From: Pandoraea capi
GTDB lineage: Bacteria; Pseudomonadota; Gammaproteobacteria; Burkholderiales; Burkholderiaceae
Direction: 5' to 3'
NCBI RefSeq assembly: GCF_902459735.1
Contig: NZ_CABPRV010000007.1
Span: 186,001-250,000 of the forward strand
Length of the DNA stretch: 64,000 bases
The notes under the pieces are model-generated. The model saw only the letters and a list, made by a program, of their open reading frames with translations, was not told the DNA's origin and ran no database searches. The position numbers and the translations under genes were made by a program. Positions 9,214 through 19,298 of this stretch are shown piece by piece; within the stretch, counting starts at the first letter, position 1, and every line of letters begins with the position of its first letter.

Positions 9214-9229
9214 GGGCAAATGCAGTGCT
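9214..9229 (+). promoter_or_regulatory. possible sigma54-like promoter element before gltI
   Basis: GG at 9215-9216 and GC at 9227-9228 have exactly the 10-nt internal spacing of -24/-12 promoters (GGGCA...GTGCT). The flanking bases match the consensus only partly. An overlapping TAAAAT at 9229-9234 could instead be a sigma70 -10, but it has no good -35. Confidence 0.3.
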
Positions 9230-9264
9230 AAAATGCATTCGTTTTGTGCCAAGGAGACCAAGGA

Positions 9265-10173
9265 ATGACCCTCTCGAAAATTGCGTTGGCGATGTGCTGT
9301 GTTGGCTTGATGGCAGGTGCTGCCCAGGCTCAGGAAGCAGGTACCCTCAAGAAGATCAAGGACAGCGGCGTCATTACGCTGGGAAATCGCGAATCGTCGA
9401 TCCCGTTCTCGTTCTATGACAACAACCACAACGTGGTCGGTTATGCCAACGATGTCGCGCAAGCGATCGTTGCTGAAGTCAAGAAGGAACTGAAGCTCAC
9501 GAAGCTGGACGTCAAGCAGATCCCGATCACGTCGCAGAACCGCATTCCGCTGGTTCAGAACGGCACGATCGATATCGAGTGCGGTTCGACCACGAACAAC
9601 GCCGATCGTCAGAAGCAGGCTGCGTTCTCGAACACGTTCTTCATCATCGGCACCCGTCTGCTGACGAAGAACAACTCGGGCGTGAAGGACTTCGCCGACC
9701 TGAAGGGCAAAAACGTCGTGACCACGGCGGGTACGACTTCCGAGCAACTGCTGCGCAAGATGAATCAGGCCGAGAACCTGGGCATGAACATCACCAGCGC
9801 CAAGGACCACGGTGAAGCCGCGATCACGCTGCACTCGGGCCGTGCTGTTGCCTTCATGATGGACGACGCCCTGCTCGCCGGTGAGCGTGCCAAGTTCAAG
9901 GACGCCAAGGACTACAGCATCGTCGGCAAGGCGCAATCGTACGAAGCCTACGGCTGCATGATGCGCAAGGACGATCCGGCCTTCAAGAAGGTGGTCGACA
10001 AGGCCGTCGCCGATTACCAGAAGTCGGGCCAGGCGCAGAAGGATTACGCCAAGTGGTTCCAGCAGCCGATTCCGGCACTGAACGGCGTGAACATGGACTT
10101 CCCGCCGTCGGCTGAAATGGCCGCACTGTGGAAGTCGCCGAACGACAGCGCAGACGTGCAAGGCGCCAAGTAA
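9265..10173 (+). CDS. gltI: glutamate/aspartate ABC transporter substrate-binding protein
   Basis: A 302-residue periplasmic binding protein of the polar amino-acid family. The N-terminus MTLSKIALAMCCVGLMAGAA is a signal peptide, with likely cleavage after AQA at about residue 22. The mature domain has GTLKKIKDSGVITLGNRESS, QNRIPLVQNGTIDIECGSTTNN and other segments typical of GltI. The ATG at 9265 is preceded by AAGGAGACC. It heads the gltIJKL importer. A strong hairpin separates it from gltJ, which would allow much higher expression of the binding protein than of the membrane parts. Confidence 0.94.
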   Translation: MTLSKIALAMCCVGLMAGAAQAQEAGTLKKIKDSGVITLGNRESSIPFSFYDNNHNVVGYANDVAQAIVAEVKKELKLTKLDVKQIPITSQNRIPLVQNGTIDIECGSTTNNADRQKQAAFSNTFFIIGTRLLTKNNSGVKDFADLKGKNVVTTAGTTSEQLLRKMNQAENLGMNITSAKDHGEAAITLHSGRAVAFMMDDALLAGERAKFKDAKDYSIVGKAQSYEAYGCMMRKDDPAFKKVVDKAVADYQKSGQAQKDYAKWFQQPIPALNGVNMDFPPSAEMAALWKSPNDSADVQGAK

Positions 10174-10219
10174 GCCGACAGGCTTCACGAATCGCCAAGC
10201 TAAGTCAGCAGGTAATGCC

Positions 10220-10253
10220 GAAGCGGAAGGAGTCGATCCTTCCGCTTCTTTTT
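10220..10253 (+). terminator. attenuating hairpin between gltI and gltJ
   Basis: A perfect 12-bp stem, GAAGCGGAAGGA (10220-10231) with its complement (10237-10248), has a 5-nt loop and is followed by five T. It lies between a binding-protein gene and its permease genes, where partial terminators and RNA-stabilising hairpins are common. Confidence 0.75.
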
Positions 10254-10281
10254 AAGTAAGGCAAGTAGAAGAGGGGAGATC

Positions 10282-11022
10282 ATGGCTCTCGGTCTCGATT
10301 TCAGTTTTTTCTTCCAGCCGGTATCGACGGGCGAGGACACCACTTACTTCGGGTGGCTGCTCTCGGGGCTCAAGCTCACGCTTGAAGTCGGCCTCGGTGG
10401 CTGGATTATTGCGCTCGTCGTCGGCTCCGTGCTCGGCGTGATGCGCACCGTTCCGAACAAATGGATGTCCGGATTTGCGGCGGCCTACGTCGAGTTGTTC
10501 CGGAACATCCCGCTGCTGGTGCAGCTGTTCTTCTGGTATTACGTGGCCCCCGACTTCCTGCCGGAAGCGGTTCGCCAGTGGCTGTTCTCGCTCAACCCCG
10601 CAAACGTTTCGTTGCTCACCGGTGTGATCGGCCTGGGTCTGTTCACGGCGGCCCGTGTGTGCGAGCAGGTGCGCTCCGGTATCAATTCGCTGCCCAAGGG
10701 GCAGAAGAATGCCGGTCTGGCGATGGGCCTCACGCTCCCGCAGACCTATCGTTTCGTGTTGCTGCCGGTGGCTTTCCGCGTCGTGATCCCGCCGATCACA
10801 TCGGAATTCGTCAACATCTTCAAGAACTCGGCCGTGATCTCGACCGTGAACTTGCTGGAACTGACGGGCCAGGGCAAACAGCTCATCGATTACACGGCAC
10901 ATAGCTACGAGTCGTTCATTGCTGTGACGATCGCGTACATGATCATCAATATCGCGGTGCTGGTGCTCATGCGCTTCATCGAAGCCAAGACCCGCCTGCC
11001 GGGCTACATCGGGGGCAAATAA
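10282..11022 (+). CDS. gltJ: glutamate/aspartate ABC transporter permease
   Basis: A 246-residue inner-membrane permease of the His/Glu/Gln family with several hydrophobic helices. The EAA-type loop that docks the ATPase is in [19 protein letters not shown] (about residues 138-156). The ATG at 10282 follows GAGGGGAGATC. Its TAA stop overlaps the ATG of gltK (TAATG), showing translational coupling. It forms a heterodimeric channel with GltK. Confidence 0.94.
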   Translation: MALGLDFSFFFQPVSTGEDTTYFGWLLSGLKLTLEVGLGGWIIALVVGSVLGVMRTVPNKWMSGFAAAYVELFRNIPLLVQLFFWYYVAPDFLPEAVRQWLFSLNPANVSLLTGVIGLGLFTAARVCEQVRSGINSLPKGQKNAGLAMGLTLPQTYRFVLLPVAFRVVIPPITSEFVNIFKNSAVISTVNLLELTGQGKQLIDYTAHSYESFIAVTIAYMIINIAVLVLMRFIEAKTRLPGYIGGK

Positions 11023-11702
11023 TGCTTGAGATCTTCGCATGGGGCGGCGCTATCGACGCAATGCCGCTGCTCGTCAAGGGCATGGTCACCACGTTGCAGA
11101 TCACGGCGCTGGCCGTGGTCGTCGGTATCGTGTGGGGCACGTTGCTCGCGATGATGCGTCTGTCGGGCGTGGCGCCGCTGAAGTGGTTCGCGGATCTGTA
11201 CGTGAACGTGTTCCGCTCGATCCCGCTGCTCATGGTGCTGCTGTGGTTCTTCCTGATCGTGCCGCAAGTGCTGCGCTCGCTGCTGGACGTGCCGCCGACG
11301 TGGGATATCCGGATGGTCTCGGCGCTCGTGGCTTTCTCGCTGTTCGAAGCGGCGTATTATTCGGAAATCATCCGCGCCGGTATCCAGAGCGTGTCGCGTG
11401 GCCAGATGTCCGCCGCATTCGCGCTGGGCATGTCGTACTGGCAGGCGATGGGCCTCGTCGTGCTGCCGCAGGCGTTCCGCAACATGGTGCCGTTGCTGCT
11501 GACGCAGGGCATCATTCTGTTCCAGGATACCTCGCTCGTGTACGCGATCGCCTTGTCCGATTTCTTCGGCATGGCGTACTCGGTCGGTCAGCGTGACGGC
11601 ACGCTGCCTGCCATGATTGTGTTTGCCGGAGCGGTCTACTTCGTGATCTGCTTCACGGTTTCGATGTTGGTTAAACGTCTTCAAAAGAGGTTGGCGAAAT
11701 GA
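11022..11702 (+). CDS. gltK: glutamate/aspartate ABC transporter permease
   Basis: A 226-residue permease partner of GltJ in the inner membrane. The docking loop is in [19 protein letters not shown] (about residues 124-142), and the protein is otherwise a set of hydrophobic helices. It overlaps gltJ at its start and gltL at its end (ATGA), so the three genes are translated as one unit. Confidence 0.94.
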   Translation: MLEIFAWGGAIDAMPLLVKGMVTTLQITALAVVVGIVWGTLLAMMRLSGVAPLKWFADLYVNVFRSIPLLMVLLWFFLIVPQVLRSLLDVPPTWDIRMVSALVAFSLFEAAYYSEIIRAGIQSVSRGQMSAAFALGMSYWQAMGLVVLPQAFRNMVPLLLTQGIILFQDTSLVYAIALSDFFGMAYSVGQRDGTLPAMIVFAGAVYFVICFTVSMLVKRLQKRLAK

Positions 11703-12424
11703 TTACCCTGAAAAACGTCTCCAAGTGGTACGGCCAGTTCCAGGTGCTCACGGACTGCTCCACTGAAGTCAAGAAGGGTGAAGTCGTGGTGGTGTGCGGG
11801 CCGTCGGGCTCGGGCAAGTCCACGCTCATCAAGACCGTGAACGGTCTGGAGCCGATCCAGCAAGGCGAGATCATCGTCGATGGCACCTCGGTCGCCGATC
11901 CGAAGACGAACCTGGCCAAGCTGCGCTCGCGCGTGGGCATGGTGTTCCAGCACTTCGAACTCTTCCCGCACCTGTCGATTACCGAAAACCTGACGCTCGC
12001 GCAGGTCAAGGTGCTCGGTCGCAGCAAGGACGCGGCGCGCGACAAGGGCCTCAAGCTGCTCGAGCGCGTGGGTCTGAAGGCGCATGCGCACAAGTTCCCG
12101 GGTCAGCTCTCGGGCGGTCAGCAGCAGCGTGTGGCTATCGCCCGTGCCCTGTGCATGGACCCGATCGCCATGTTGTTCGACGAGCCGACCTCGGCACTCG
12201 ACCCGGAAATGATCAACGAAGTGCTCGACGTGATGGTCGAACTGGCGCAGGAAGGCATGACCATGATGGTGGTCACGCACGAAATGGGCTTCGCCAAGAA
12301 GGTCGCGAACCGCGTGATCTTCATGGATCAGGGCATCATCGTCGAAGACGACCAGAAGGACGAGTTCTTCGCGAACCCGAAGTCGGATCGCGCCAAGGAC
12401 TTCCTGGCCAAGATCCTGCACTGA
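11699..12424 (+). CDS. gltL: glutamate/aspartate ABC transporter ATP-binding protein
   Basis: A 241-residue ATPase energising the GltIJK importer on the cytosolic face. Walker A is GPSGSGKST (about residue 36), the Q-loop is in [13 protein letters not shown], the signature is [15 protein letters not shown], Walker B is [14 protein letters not shown] and the switch His is in VVTHEMGFA. Length and motifs are those of the amino-acid uptake ATPases. It overlaps gltK by 4 bp and is the last gene before a strong terminator. Confidence 0.95.
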   Translation: MITLKNVSKWYGQFQVLTDCSTEVKKGEVVVVCGPSGSGKSTLIKTVNGLEPIQQGEIIVDGTSVADPKTNLAKLRSRVGMVFQHFELFPHLSITENLTLAQVKVLGRSKDAARDKGLKLLERVGLKAHAHKFPGQLSGGQQQRVAIARALCMDPIAMLFDEPTSALDPEMINEVLDVMVELAQEGMTMMVVTHEMGFAKKVANRVIFMDQGIIVEDDQKDEFFANPKSDRAKDFLAKILH

Positions 12425-12443
12425 TCGTTTTCAGCGCCGGAAC

Positions 12444-12475
12444 AAAAAAAGCGTGCCTTCGGGCACGCTTTTTTT
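12444..12475 (+). terminator. intrinsic terminator after gltIJKL
   Basis: AAAAAAAGCGTGCC, a TTCG loop and GGCACGCTTTTTTT form a perfect stem with a T run on the plus strand and the mirror on the minus strand. It serves both gltL and the converging amidotransferase gene. Confidence 0.92.
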
Positions 12476-12499
12476 ATGGGCGCCGCCAGAGCTACAGGG

Positions 12500-13330
12500 T
12501 TACTGGCAAGCGGTGTTCTGGGCGTTGCGCAGCCGCACGGCTTCCGGAATCGGCACCACGGCACGCAGCGTCGGGGCGCCTTTCTCGAAGAGGATCAGCT
12601 CGCCCGGCTCGAACGTCGTCCAGACCTCGTTGTCGGTCAGCGGCGCGGTGGCGATCACGGCGACGCGGTCGGCCGGGGTCGTGAACTTCGCGAAATCGAT
12701 TTCCCAGTCGGCGTCGATCAGGTGCGCCTTGGTGAACGGCCATTGGCGCGCGATGAAGTGCAGACGGGTCGAGCAATGCGCGATGAGCGCCTGGCCGTTC
12801 GAGAGCACGAAGTTGAACACGCCGTGACGCGTGATCGTGCGAGTAATGTCTTCGACGGCGTGAAAGAGTTCGTCCAGCGGCGGTTGCGAGCCGGGGAAGC
12901 GTTTGCGCAGGCCCTGCATGATGTCGCAAAAGGCGCGCTCGCTGTCCGTCGTGCCGACCGGCTGGTAGACGCCCGAGAGAAACGGGTCGTAGTCGTGCAG
13001 ATCGCCGTTGTGGGCGAAGATCCAGTGACGCCCCCACAGTTCGCGTTGGAACGGGTGGCAGTTCTCCAGCTCAACGATGCCTTGCGTCGCTTTGCGGATG
13101 TGTGCGATGACGTTTTTGGACTTGATCGGGTACTTTTTCACCAATTCGGCGATCGGCGAGTTCGCCGCTGCCTGATGGTCGATGAAAAGACGGCAGGCCT
13201 TGTCCTCGAAAAACGCGATACCCCAGCCGTCGGCATGGTGATCCGTGCCGCCCCCACGCGCCGCAAAACCGGTAAATGAGAACGTGATGTCGGTCGGTTC
13301 CGCGCAATTCATTGCGAGCAGCTGGCACAT
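12500..13330 (-). CDS. class II glutamine amidotransferase (YafJ-like)
   Basis: A 276-residue protein of the N-terminal-nucleophile amidotransferase family. The start chosen gives MCQLLAMNC, because Cys2 must become the N-terminal nucleophile; the frame is open 17 codons further but that start would bury the Cys. Supporting segments are [15 protein letters not shown] (about residues 31-45), HIRKATQG and WIFAHNGD, which match the glutaminase fold. The family resembles E. coli YafJ and its partner substrate is unknown. It converges on gltL. Confidence 0.88.
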   Translation of the reverse strand: MCQLLAMNCAEPTDITFSFTGFAARGGGTDHHADGWGIAFFEDKACRLFIDHQAAANSPIAELVKKYPIKSKNVIAHIRKATQGIVELENCHPFQRELWGRHWIFAHNGDLHDYDPFLSGVYQPVGTTDSERAFCDIMQGLRKRFPGSQPPLDELFHAVEDITRTITRHGVFNFVLSNGQALIAHCSTRLHFIARQWPFTKAHLIDADWEIDFAKFTTPADRVAVIATAPLTDNEVWTTFEPGELILFEKGAPTLRAVVPIPEAVRLRNAQNTACQ

Positions 13331-13533
13331 GGGACGGGCGAATCGAAGATTGGCTGCGCACGTCGTGTCTGAGCGCCGCAACCGTTACAATATGGGGTTA
13401 CAGAAGCATAGCACCCGCCTCTGTGCACGTACATTCCCGCCCAGGCAGTCCGTCGCGTCGACGCGTCACTACTTCGCACTTCGCCGCCACGCTCGCATGG
13501 GCTAGTCGTCCCCCCCGCCCCCGGAAAACGCCC

Positions 13534-14571
13534 ATGACCACCGAACTGACTATCACCCGTCCCGATGACTGGCACTTGCACGTGCGCGATGGCGCCGTGC
13601 TCAAGAGCGTGCTGCCCGACAGCGCCCGCCAGTTCGGCCGCGCGATCATCATGCCGAACCTCAAGCCGCCGGTCACCACGACCGAACAGGCGGCGGCGTA
13701 CCGCGAGCGCATTCTCGCGGCACGCCCGGCCGGCAACACGTTCGAGCCGCTCATGACGCTGTACCTCACCGACAATACGCCTGCCGAGGAGATTCGCCGC
13801 GCGAAGGCATCGGGCTTCGTGCATGCCGTGAAGCTCTATCCGGCCGGTGCGACGACGAACTCCGACGCCGGCGTGACCGACCTGGCCAAGTGCCGTGGCG
13901 CGCTCGAAGCGTTGCAGGAAGCCGGGATGCCGCTGCTGGTGCACGGTGAAGTGACGAGCGCCGACATCGACATCTTCGATCGTGAAAAGGTCTTCATCGA
14001 CCGCGTGATGTCGCCGCTGCGCCGCGATTTCCCGGGGCTGAAGGTCGTGTTCGAGCACATCACGACGAAGGACGCCGCCGAGTACGTCGCCGAAGCCGAA
14101 GGGCCCATCGCCGCCACGATTACCCCGCATCACCTGCTGTACAACCGTAACGCGATCTTCACCGGCGGTATCCGTCCGCATTACTACTGCCTGCCGGTCC
14201 TCAAGCGCGAGACGCACCGCGAAGCCCTTGTGAAGGCCGCAACTTCGGGCAGCCCGCGCTTCTTCCTCGGCACCGACAGCGCGCCGCACGCGCGTGGTGT
14301 GAAGGAAGCGGCTTGCGGTTGCGCTGGCTGCTACACGGCACTGCACGCCGTGGAACTGTACGCCGAGGCGTTCGACAAGGCCGGCGCGCTCGACAAGTTC
14401 GAAGCGTTCGCCAGCTTCTATGGCCCGGACTTCTACGAACTGCCGCGCAATACCGACAAGGTCACACTGGTGCGCGAAGACTGGGAGTTGCCCGCCGAAC
14501 TGCCGATGGGCGACGAAACCGTGGTGCCGCTGCGCGCCGGTGAAGTCATCGGCTGGAAGCTCAAGGACTAA
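13534..14571 (+). CDS. pyrC: dihydroorotase
   Basis: A 345-residue class II dihydroorotase of pyrimidine biosynthesis, cyclising carbamoyl-aspartate. Metal ligands are visible: HLHVRDG near residue 12, the carboxylated lysine in [14 protein letters not shown] (about 98-111), [12 protein letters not shown], and the catalytic Asp in LGTDSAPH. The ATG at 13534 begins [17 protein letters not shown], the expected family N-terminus. It is followed 47 bp later by a DUF3025 gene, probably in one operon. Confidence 0.96.
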   Translation: MTTELTITRPDDWHLHVRDGAVLKSVLPDSARQFGRAIIMPNLKPPVTTTEQAAAYRERILAARPAGNTFEPLMTLYLTDNTPAEEIRRAKASGFVHAVKLYPAGATTNSDAGVTDLAKCRGALEALQEAGMPLLVHGEVTSADIDIFDREKVFIDRVMSPLRRDFPGLKVVFEHITTKDAAEYVAEAEGPIAATITPHHLLYNRNAIFTGGIRPHYYCLPVLKRETHREALVKAATSGSPRFFLGTDSAPHARGVKEAACGCAGCYTALHAVELYAEAFDKAGALDKFEAFASFYGPDFYELPRNTDKVTLVREDWELPAELPMGDETVVPLRAGEVIGWKLKD

Positions 14572-14618
14572 GGTGTCATCCGGCGTGCTCGTCAGACGCC
14601 GCGCTGAATGATCGTCAG

Positions 14619-15458
14619 ATGATGCATTTGAAGCCGCAATCGACCGGGACGTCGGCGCCCGATGGGGCGCCGGCGCTCCCGGAAATCGACTGGCGAGCGC
14701 CGTGGTTCGAAGCGGTGGCGGCGCGCGGACAGGACGCGCTGGCTGGCGACGATTGGCGTCATGCACTTTCAATGCAGGCCAGCGAGGCTGGACTGGTCAG
14801 CGGCCAAGGGCAGGCGCTGCGCTTCGTCGCGCAGGAGGATTTGCCCGCACAGACGGCCTACGAAGCGTTCATTGCGCAGACCGGCGGGGTGCCCACACGC
14901 CGCAACCTCCACGACTTCTTCAATGCGCTGATCTGGCTGACGTATCCGCGCGGCAAGGCGGCGCTCAATGCGCGTCAGGCGGCGGCGATTGCCGTCGACG
15001 GCGTACAGGCCAGCCGCGGCGCGACGCGCGACGCGGCGACCCTGTTCGACGAGAACGCCGTGCTCTTTGCGTGCAGCGATCCGTCGCTCGGGGCGGCGCT
15101 GCGAGCGTTCGACTGGCACACGCTGTTCGTGACGCGTCGCGCCGAATGGGGTCGGGCGTGCGAGGTTCAGCCGTTCGGGCACGCATTGCTGGAAAAGCTG
15201 GTTGCGCCCTACAAGTCGGTCACGTCGCACGCGTGGATCGTCGACGTTCCAGCGCAATACTTTGGCTGGTCGCCGATGGCGCGTCGCGCATGGTTAGACG
15301 CTCAGGTCGCCCCGACGCTGGCGCACGCACCACTCACGACACGCGACTTCGCGCCGTTGCCCGTACTGGGTATTCCGGGCTGGTGGCCGCAGAACGAGGA
15401 TTCGCCCTTCTATCGGGATGTGTCGGTCTTCCGGCCGGGGCGGTGGGAAAGGCGCTGA
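14619..15458 (+). CDS. DUF3025 family protein
   Basis: A 279-residue protein of the uncharacterised DUF3025 family, recognised by PTRRNLHDFFNALIWLTYPR and LFDENAVLFAC. It has no signal peptide or membrane segment. Two ATG codons in a row (14619, 14622) could start it. It sits between pyrC and the RNase P RNA gene, a common arrangement in Burkholderiales as far as I recall. The function is unknown. Confidence 0.8.
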   Translation: MMHLKPQSTGTSAPDGAPALPEIDWRAPWFEAVAARGQDALAGDDWRHALSMQASEAGLVSGQGQALRFVAQEDLPAQTAYEAFIAQTGGVPTRRNLHDFFNALIWLTYPRGKAALNARQAAAIAVDGVQASRGATRDAATLFDENAVLFACSDPSLGAALRAFDWHTLFVTRRAEWGRACEVQPFGHALLEKLVAPYKSVTSHAWIVDVPAQYFGWSPMARRAWLDAQVAPTLAHAPLTTRDFAPLPVLGIPGWWPQNEDSPFYRDVSVFRPGRWERR

Positions 15459-15596
15459 GCGGAGGATGCGGGCGGGATATCGGGGCGAACGCCGGTCGGA
15501 CGATTTTCCACCGCGCAGGATCGTTTCCCCGCGTACATGACGGAGGGACCGGAATGTCCCGGCGTCGACAGGAAGGCCCGTGATACACTTCGGCCC

Positions 15597-16006
<410 letters not shown>

Positions 16007-16018
16007 ATCCCAACAAAT

Positions 16019-16048
16019 GCAAAAGGCTCCGCAAGGGAGCCTTTTGCG
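16019..16048 (+). terminator. intrinsic terminator after rnpB
   Basis: GCAAAAGGCTCC, a short loop and GGAGCCTTTTGC form a 12-bp stem with A and T flanks. It lies between rnpB and the converging OsmC-like gene, and can act for both. Confidence 0.85.
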
Positions 16049-16079
16049 CTTCTGACGTCGCCCGACGAGGGGCGGCCGT

Positions 16080-16502
16080 TCAGCCTTCGACGATTTCCAC
16101 GGTGTGGGTGATCTCCGCCGTCTTGGCGAGCATGATCGACGCCGAGCAGTACTTGTCGTGCGACAGGTTCACGGCGCGCTCCACGGCGCTCGGGTTCAGG
16201 TTGCGTCCCGTCACGGTGAAGTGGAAGTTAATCTTCGTGAAGACCTTCGGATCTTCGCTGGCGCGCTCGGCCTTGAGCGTGACGCTGCAATCCTTGACGT
16301 CGGCACGGCTCTTCTTGAGGATCATCACCACGTCGTACGCGGTGCACCCGCCGGTGCCGACCAGCAGCATCTCCATCGGGCGCGGCGCCAGATTGTTACC
16401 GCCGCCTTCCGGTGCGCCATCCATCGCGACAATGTGCCCACTACCCGTCTGTGCGATGAAGGACATGCCACCCGGGCCCATCCAGCTAACCTTGCATTCC
16501 AT
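16080..16502 (-). CDS. OsmC family protein (YhfA-like)
   Basis: A 140-residue OsmC/Ohr-fold protein. The two redox cysteines appear in VGTGGCTAYDVV and DKYCSAS, as in organic-hydroperoxide and YhfA-type reductases. The ATG at 16502 (MECKVSWMG) is preferred over an in-frame TTG nine codons upstream, because GGGG precedes it at a workable distance and family members start here. It is probably a cytosolic peroxide-handling protein; the true substrate is not evident. Confidence 0.85.
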   Translation of the reverse strand: MECKVSWMGPGGMSFIAQTGSGHIVAMDGAPEGGGNNLAPRPMEMLLVGTGGCTAYDVVMILKKSRADVKDCSVTLKAERASEDPKVFTKINFHFTVTGRNLNPSAVERAVNLSHDKYCSASIMLAKTAEITHTVEIVEG

Positions 16503-16841
16503 GATTTGAAACCCCGATATCCCATTCAAGCAAAAATTGTAGCGGCTTCCGCGAACCTGCGTACGATGCCGCCGCGAACCTGGATTACCGCGATTTGCGG
16601 ATCAGGTTGCTGCATCGCAATATTGGCGCTTTTTTGATCGGGTTTTGAGGGGGATAAACCCTAAATTTAGGGATTAGGCTCTAGAGGCAGCGCTTTGTCG
16701 CGATATTTAAGTGATGCAAGTATTTGATTTGTATTGCGTTTTGTGATGTTTGCCTGTTTTCTCGGCATTTCATATCGTGGCATTGCATTTCGCACTATAA
16801 ATTTTCTTGCATCGCAACAATCCGTTTGCTACACTGCAGTC
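16503..16841. other. AT-rich gene-free stretch
   Basis: No convincing gene is seen here. The base composition drops well below that of the flanks from about 16640 (runs such as GATATTTAAG and ATTTGATTTG), the only long AT-rich stretch in the window. It holds the presumed promoter region of the candidate small RNA that follows. Confidence 0.5.
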
Positions 16842-16938
16842 ATTGGTTGTTGTGCTTCACAGCAACGCTGCAAGTGTCTCCTCCACCCTCCTCCTTTGGT
16901 GGATTTAACCCGGACCCATTGAGGTTCGGGTTTTTTTT
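16842..16938 (+). ncRNA. candidate small RNA with anti-Shine-Dalgarno hairpin
   Basis: No coding frame is convincing here, yet there is an intrinsic terminator (16907-16938) with no gene in front of it. A possible promoter, TTGCAT (16807-16812) and TACACT (16830-16835) with 17-bp spacing, would start a ~97-nt RNA. Just before the terminator, CCACC (16883-16887) pairs with GGTGG (16898-16902) to present the loop CTCCTCCTTT, which matches the 3' end of 16S rRNA (CCTCCTTT). A second CTCCTCC lies at 16878-16884. Loops of this type occur in known regulatory RNAs that bind ribosome-binding sites. This is a prediction only. Confidence 0.42.
16907..16938 (+). terminator. intrinsic terminator upstream of the rplM promoter
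   Basis: AACCCGGACC (16907-16916) pairs with GGTTCGGGTT (16923-16932, one G-T) with a 6-nt loop and a run of eight T. No annotated gene ends here, which is the main argument for a transcript starting in the preceding gap. Confidence 0.85.
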
Positions 16939-16956
16939 GTGCCGCCGGAAACGCCG

Positions 16957-16986
16957 TTTACCGGAAGGGTGATTTTTCTGTATAAT
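16957..16986 (+). promoter_or_regulatory. promoter of rplM-rpsI
   Basis: TTTACC (16957-16962), an 18-bp spacer and a perfect TATAAT (16981-16986). The resulting leader before rplM is about 150 nt, long enough to carry a ribosomal-protein control structure. Confidence 0.7.
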
Positions 16987-17140
16987 CAACGGCTTTTCCG
17001 GAAATACCCCACGGAAAAAGCATCAGGGAGAGCCTGCAAGCACAGGACTGCGCCATGTGACCTCGAGTCACCAGGACGCGGCCGGCAGACAAGCAGGAAG
17101 TTGGTGTTAATGGGGCAAACGCATTTTATTTGGATCGATC

Positions 17141-17569
17141 ATGAAGACGTTTTCCGCTAAGCCGGCAGAGGTGACGCGCGAATGGTTTGTGATTGACGCG
17201 ACGGACAAAGTCCTCGGCCGTGTCGCCAGCGAAGTGGCACGCCGTCTGCGCGGCAAGCACAAGCCTGAATTCACGCCGCACGTTGATACTGGTGACTACA
17301 TCATCATCGTCAATGCTGCCAAGCTGAAAGTCACGGGCGCAAAGCAAACTGACAAGAAGTACTACCGTCACACGGGTTACCCGGGCGGTATCTACGAAAC
17401 CACGTTCGGCAAGATGCAAGAGCGTTTCCCGGGCCGTGCGCTCGAGAAGGCGGTCAAGGGCATGCTGCCGAAGGGTCCGCTGGGCTATGCGATGATCAAG
17501 AAGCTGAAGGTTTACGCCGACGGCAATCATCCGCACGAAGCGCAGCAACCGAAGTCGCTCGAGATCTAA
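17141..17569 (+). CDS. rplM: 50S ribosomal protein L13
   Basis: A 142-residue large-subunit protein. Recognised by [21 protein letters not shown] at the start, by [23 protein letters not shown], and by [18 protein letters not shown]. The length equals the family norm. The ATG at 17141 follows a 150-nt leader. It is 10 bp upstream of rpsI, the conserved L13-S9 operon. Confidence 0.98.
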   Translation: MKTFSAKPAEVTREWFVIDATDKVLGRVASEVARRLRGKHKPEFTPHVDTGDYIIIVNAAKLKVTGAKQTDKKYYRHTGYPGGIYETTFGKMQERFPGRALEKAVKGMLPKGPLGYAMIKKLKVYADGNHPHEAQQPKSLEI

Positions 17570-17579
17570 GGGCCACGCC

Positions 17580-17975
17580 ATGTACAAAAACGATTGGAAC
17601 TACGGCACTGGCCGTCGCAAGAGCGCTGTTGCTCGTGTGTTCATCAAGGCTGGCAAGGGCGACATCATCGTCAATGGCAAGCCGATCAAAGAGTACTTTG
17701 CTCGCGAAACGTCGCTGATGATCGTTCGTCAGCCGCTCGAGCTGACCAACCACGCCGAAACGTTCGACATCAAGGTCAACGTGTCGGGCGGCGGTGAAAC
17801 GGGTCAAGCCGGTGCGGTTCGCCACGGCATCACCCGCGCACTGATCGACTACGATGCGACGCTCAAGCCGTCGCTGTCGAACGCAGGCTTCGTTACGCGC
17901 GATGCCCGTGAAGTCGAACGTAAGAAGGTTGGCTTCCACAAAGCCCGCCGCCGTAAGCAATTCTCGAAGCGTTAA
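17580..17975 (+). CDS. rpsI: 30S ribosomal protein S9
   Basis: A 131-residue small-subunit protein whose basic C-terminal tail ([11 protein letters not shown]) reaches the P-site t[16 protein letters not shown] and [19 protein letters not shown] are the family signatures. It overlaps no other gene, follows rplM by 10 bp and is followed by tandem hairpins ending in a terminator. Confidence 0.98.
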   Translation: MYKNDWNYGTGRRKSAVARVFIKAGKGDIIVNGKPIKEYFARETSLMIVRQPLELTNHAETFDIKVNVSGGGETGQAGAVRHGITRALIDYDATLKPSLSNAGFVTRDAREVERKKVGFHKARRRKQFSKR

Positions 17976-17993
17976 TCGCCCGAGTGCTTGTGG

Positions 17994-18042
17994 GCATCCA
18001 CTTCGGTGGATGCAAGGAAAGGCCGCCTCGTGCGGCCTTTTT
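17994..18042 (+). terminator. tandem hairpins and terminator after rpsI
   Basis: The first stem-loop is GCATCCAC-TTCG-GTGGATGC (17994-18013). The second is AAAGGCCGC...GCGGCCTTT (18018-18040) followed by T residues, which is the actual terminator. Confidence 0.88.
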
Positions 18043-18157
18043 GCATTTTTGGGGCGAACGGCGAGACGTCGGCCGTGCATCGCGCGTGCTGCGTCACCGT
18101 CCCACAAGTGTCGTGGAAGCTTGATAGAATCGCGGTTCCGATTGAAAGGGGTAGGAC

Positions 18158-19201
18158 ATGGTCAAGGTAGGTATCGTAGGCGGCACCGGCTATACCGGTG
18201 TGGAGCTGCTCCGTTTGCTGGCGCAGCACCCGGAAGTAAAGTTGACGGCAATTACCTCGCGCAAGGAAGCGGGTACGCCGGTCGCCGATATGTATCCGAA
18301 CCTGCGAGGCCGTGTCGACCTGGCGTTCTGCACGCCCGACGATGCCCGTCTCACCGATTGCGACGTGGTGTTCTTCGCCACGCCGCACGGTGTGGCGATG
18401 GCGCAGGCCCGCGAACTGCTGGCCGCCGGCGTGCGCGTGATCGACCTCGCTGCTGATTTCCGCCTGAAGGACATCGCCACGTTCGAGAAGTGGTACGGCA
18501 TGCCCCACGCCTGTCCGGACATTCTGGAAGAAGCGGTCTACGGCCTGCCCGAAATCAACCGCGACAAGATCAAGAGCGCACGCGTGATCGGTCTGCCGGG
18601 TTGCTATCCGACGTCTGTGCAACTGGGCTACGCGCCGCTGTTTGCCGGCGGTCGCAAACTGGTCGATCCGAAGCATCTGATCGCCGACGCCAAGTCGGGC
18701 GCGAGCGGTGCCGGTCGCAAGGGCGAGACGTCGCTGATCCTCGCGGAGACGGCCGACAACTTCAAGGCGTATGGCGTGAAGGGCCATCGCCACCATCCGG
18801 AAATCAAGCAGGGCCTCGAAGCCATCGCCGGTTACGACGTGGGCCTGACGTTCGTGCCGCACCTGCTGCCGACGATTCGCGGCATTCATTCGACGCTGTA
18901 CGCGACGATTCTGCCCGAAGCGCGCGATACGGATTTCCAGGCGCTGTTCGAGACGTACTACGCGGGCGAGCCGTTCGTGGACGTGCTCCCGGCGGGCTCG
19001 ATGCCGGAAACGCGCTGGGTGCGCGCATCGAATTACGTGCGCATGGCCGTGCATCGTCCGAACAATGAAGACACGCTGGTGATCCTCGTGGTCGAGGATA
19101 ACCTGGTCAAGGGCGCGTCCGGCCAGGGCGTGCAATGTATGAACCTGATGTTCGGCCTGCCGGAGAACATGGGTCTGACCCATATTCCCGTACTGCCGTA
19201 A
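18158..19201 (+). CDS. argC: N-acetyl-gamma-glutamyl-phosphate reductase
   Basis: A 347-residue NADPH-dependent reductase of arginine biosynthesis. The N-terminal nucleotide-binding loop is [10 protein letters not shown], the catalytic Cys is in GLPGCYPTS (about residue 150), and SGAGRKG and HRHHPEI follow in the expected order. The ATG at 18158 follows AAGGGGTAGGAC. The gene stands between rpsI and erpA as in other Burkholderiales. Confidence 0.96.
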   Translation: MVKVGIVGGTGYTGVELLRLLAQHPEVKLTAITSRKEAGTPVADMYPNLRGRVDLAFCTPDDARLTDCDVVFFATPHGVAMAQARELLAAGVRVIDLAADFRLKDIATFEKWYGMPHACPDILEEAVYGLPEINRDKIKSARVIGLPGCYPTSVQLGYAPLFAGGRKLVDPKHLIADAKSGASGAGRKGETSLILAETADNFKAYGVKGHRHHPEIKQGLEAIAGYDVGLTFVPHLLPTIRGIHSTLYATILPEARDTDFQALFETYYAGEPFVDVLPAGSMPETRWVRASNYVRMAVHRPNNEDTLVILVVEDNLVKGASGQGVQCMNLMFGLPENMGLTHIPVLP

Positions 19202-19298
19202 CGGTATTTATCGTCACTAAGCCCTTGATTTTCCGGCCATCGGCACGAATTTAGGAATAGGGCTAGAATGACACCAAACCGATTTATGGAGATTTGCG

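Noticed and set aside
15565-15589. Promoter for rnpB (TCGACA and TACACT)
   Set aside because: The spacer is only 13 bp, so the pairing is not credible; the true promoter was not identified.
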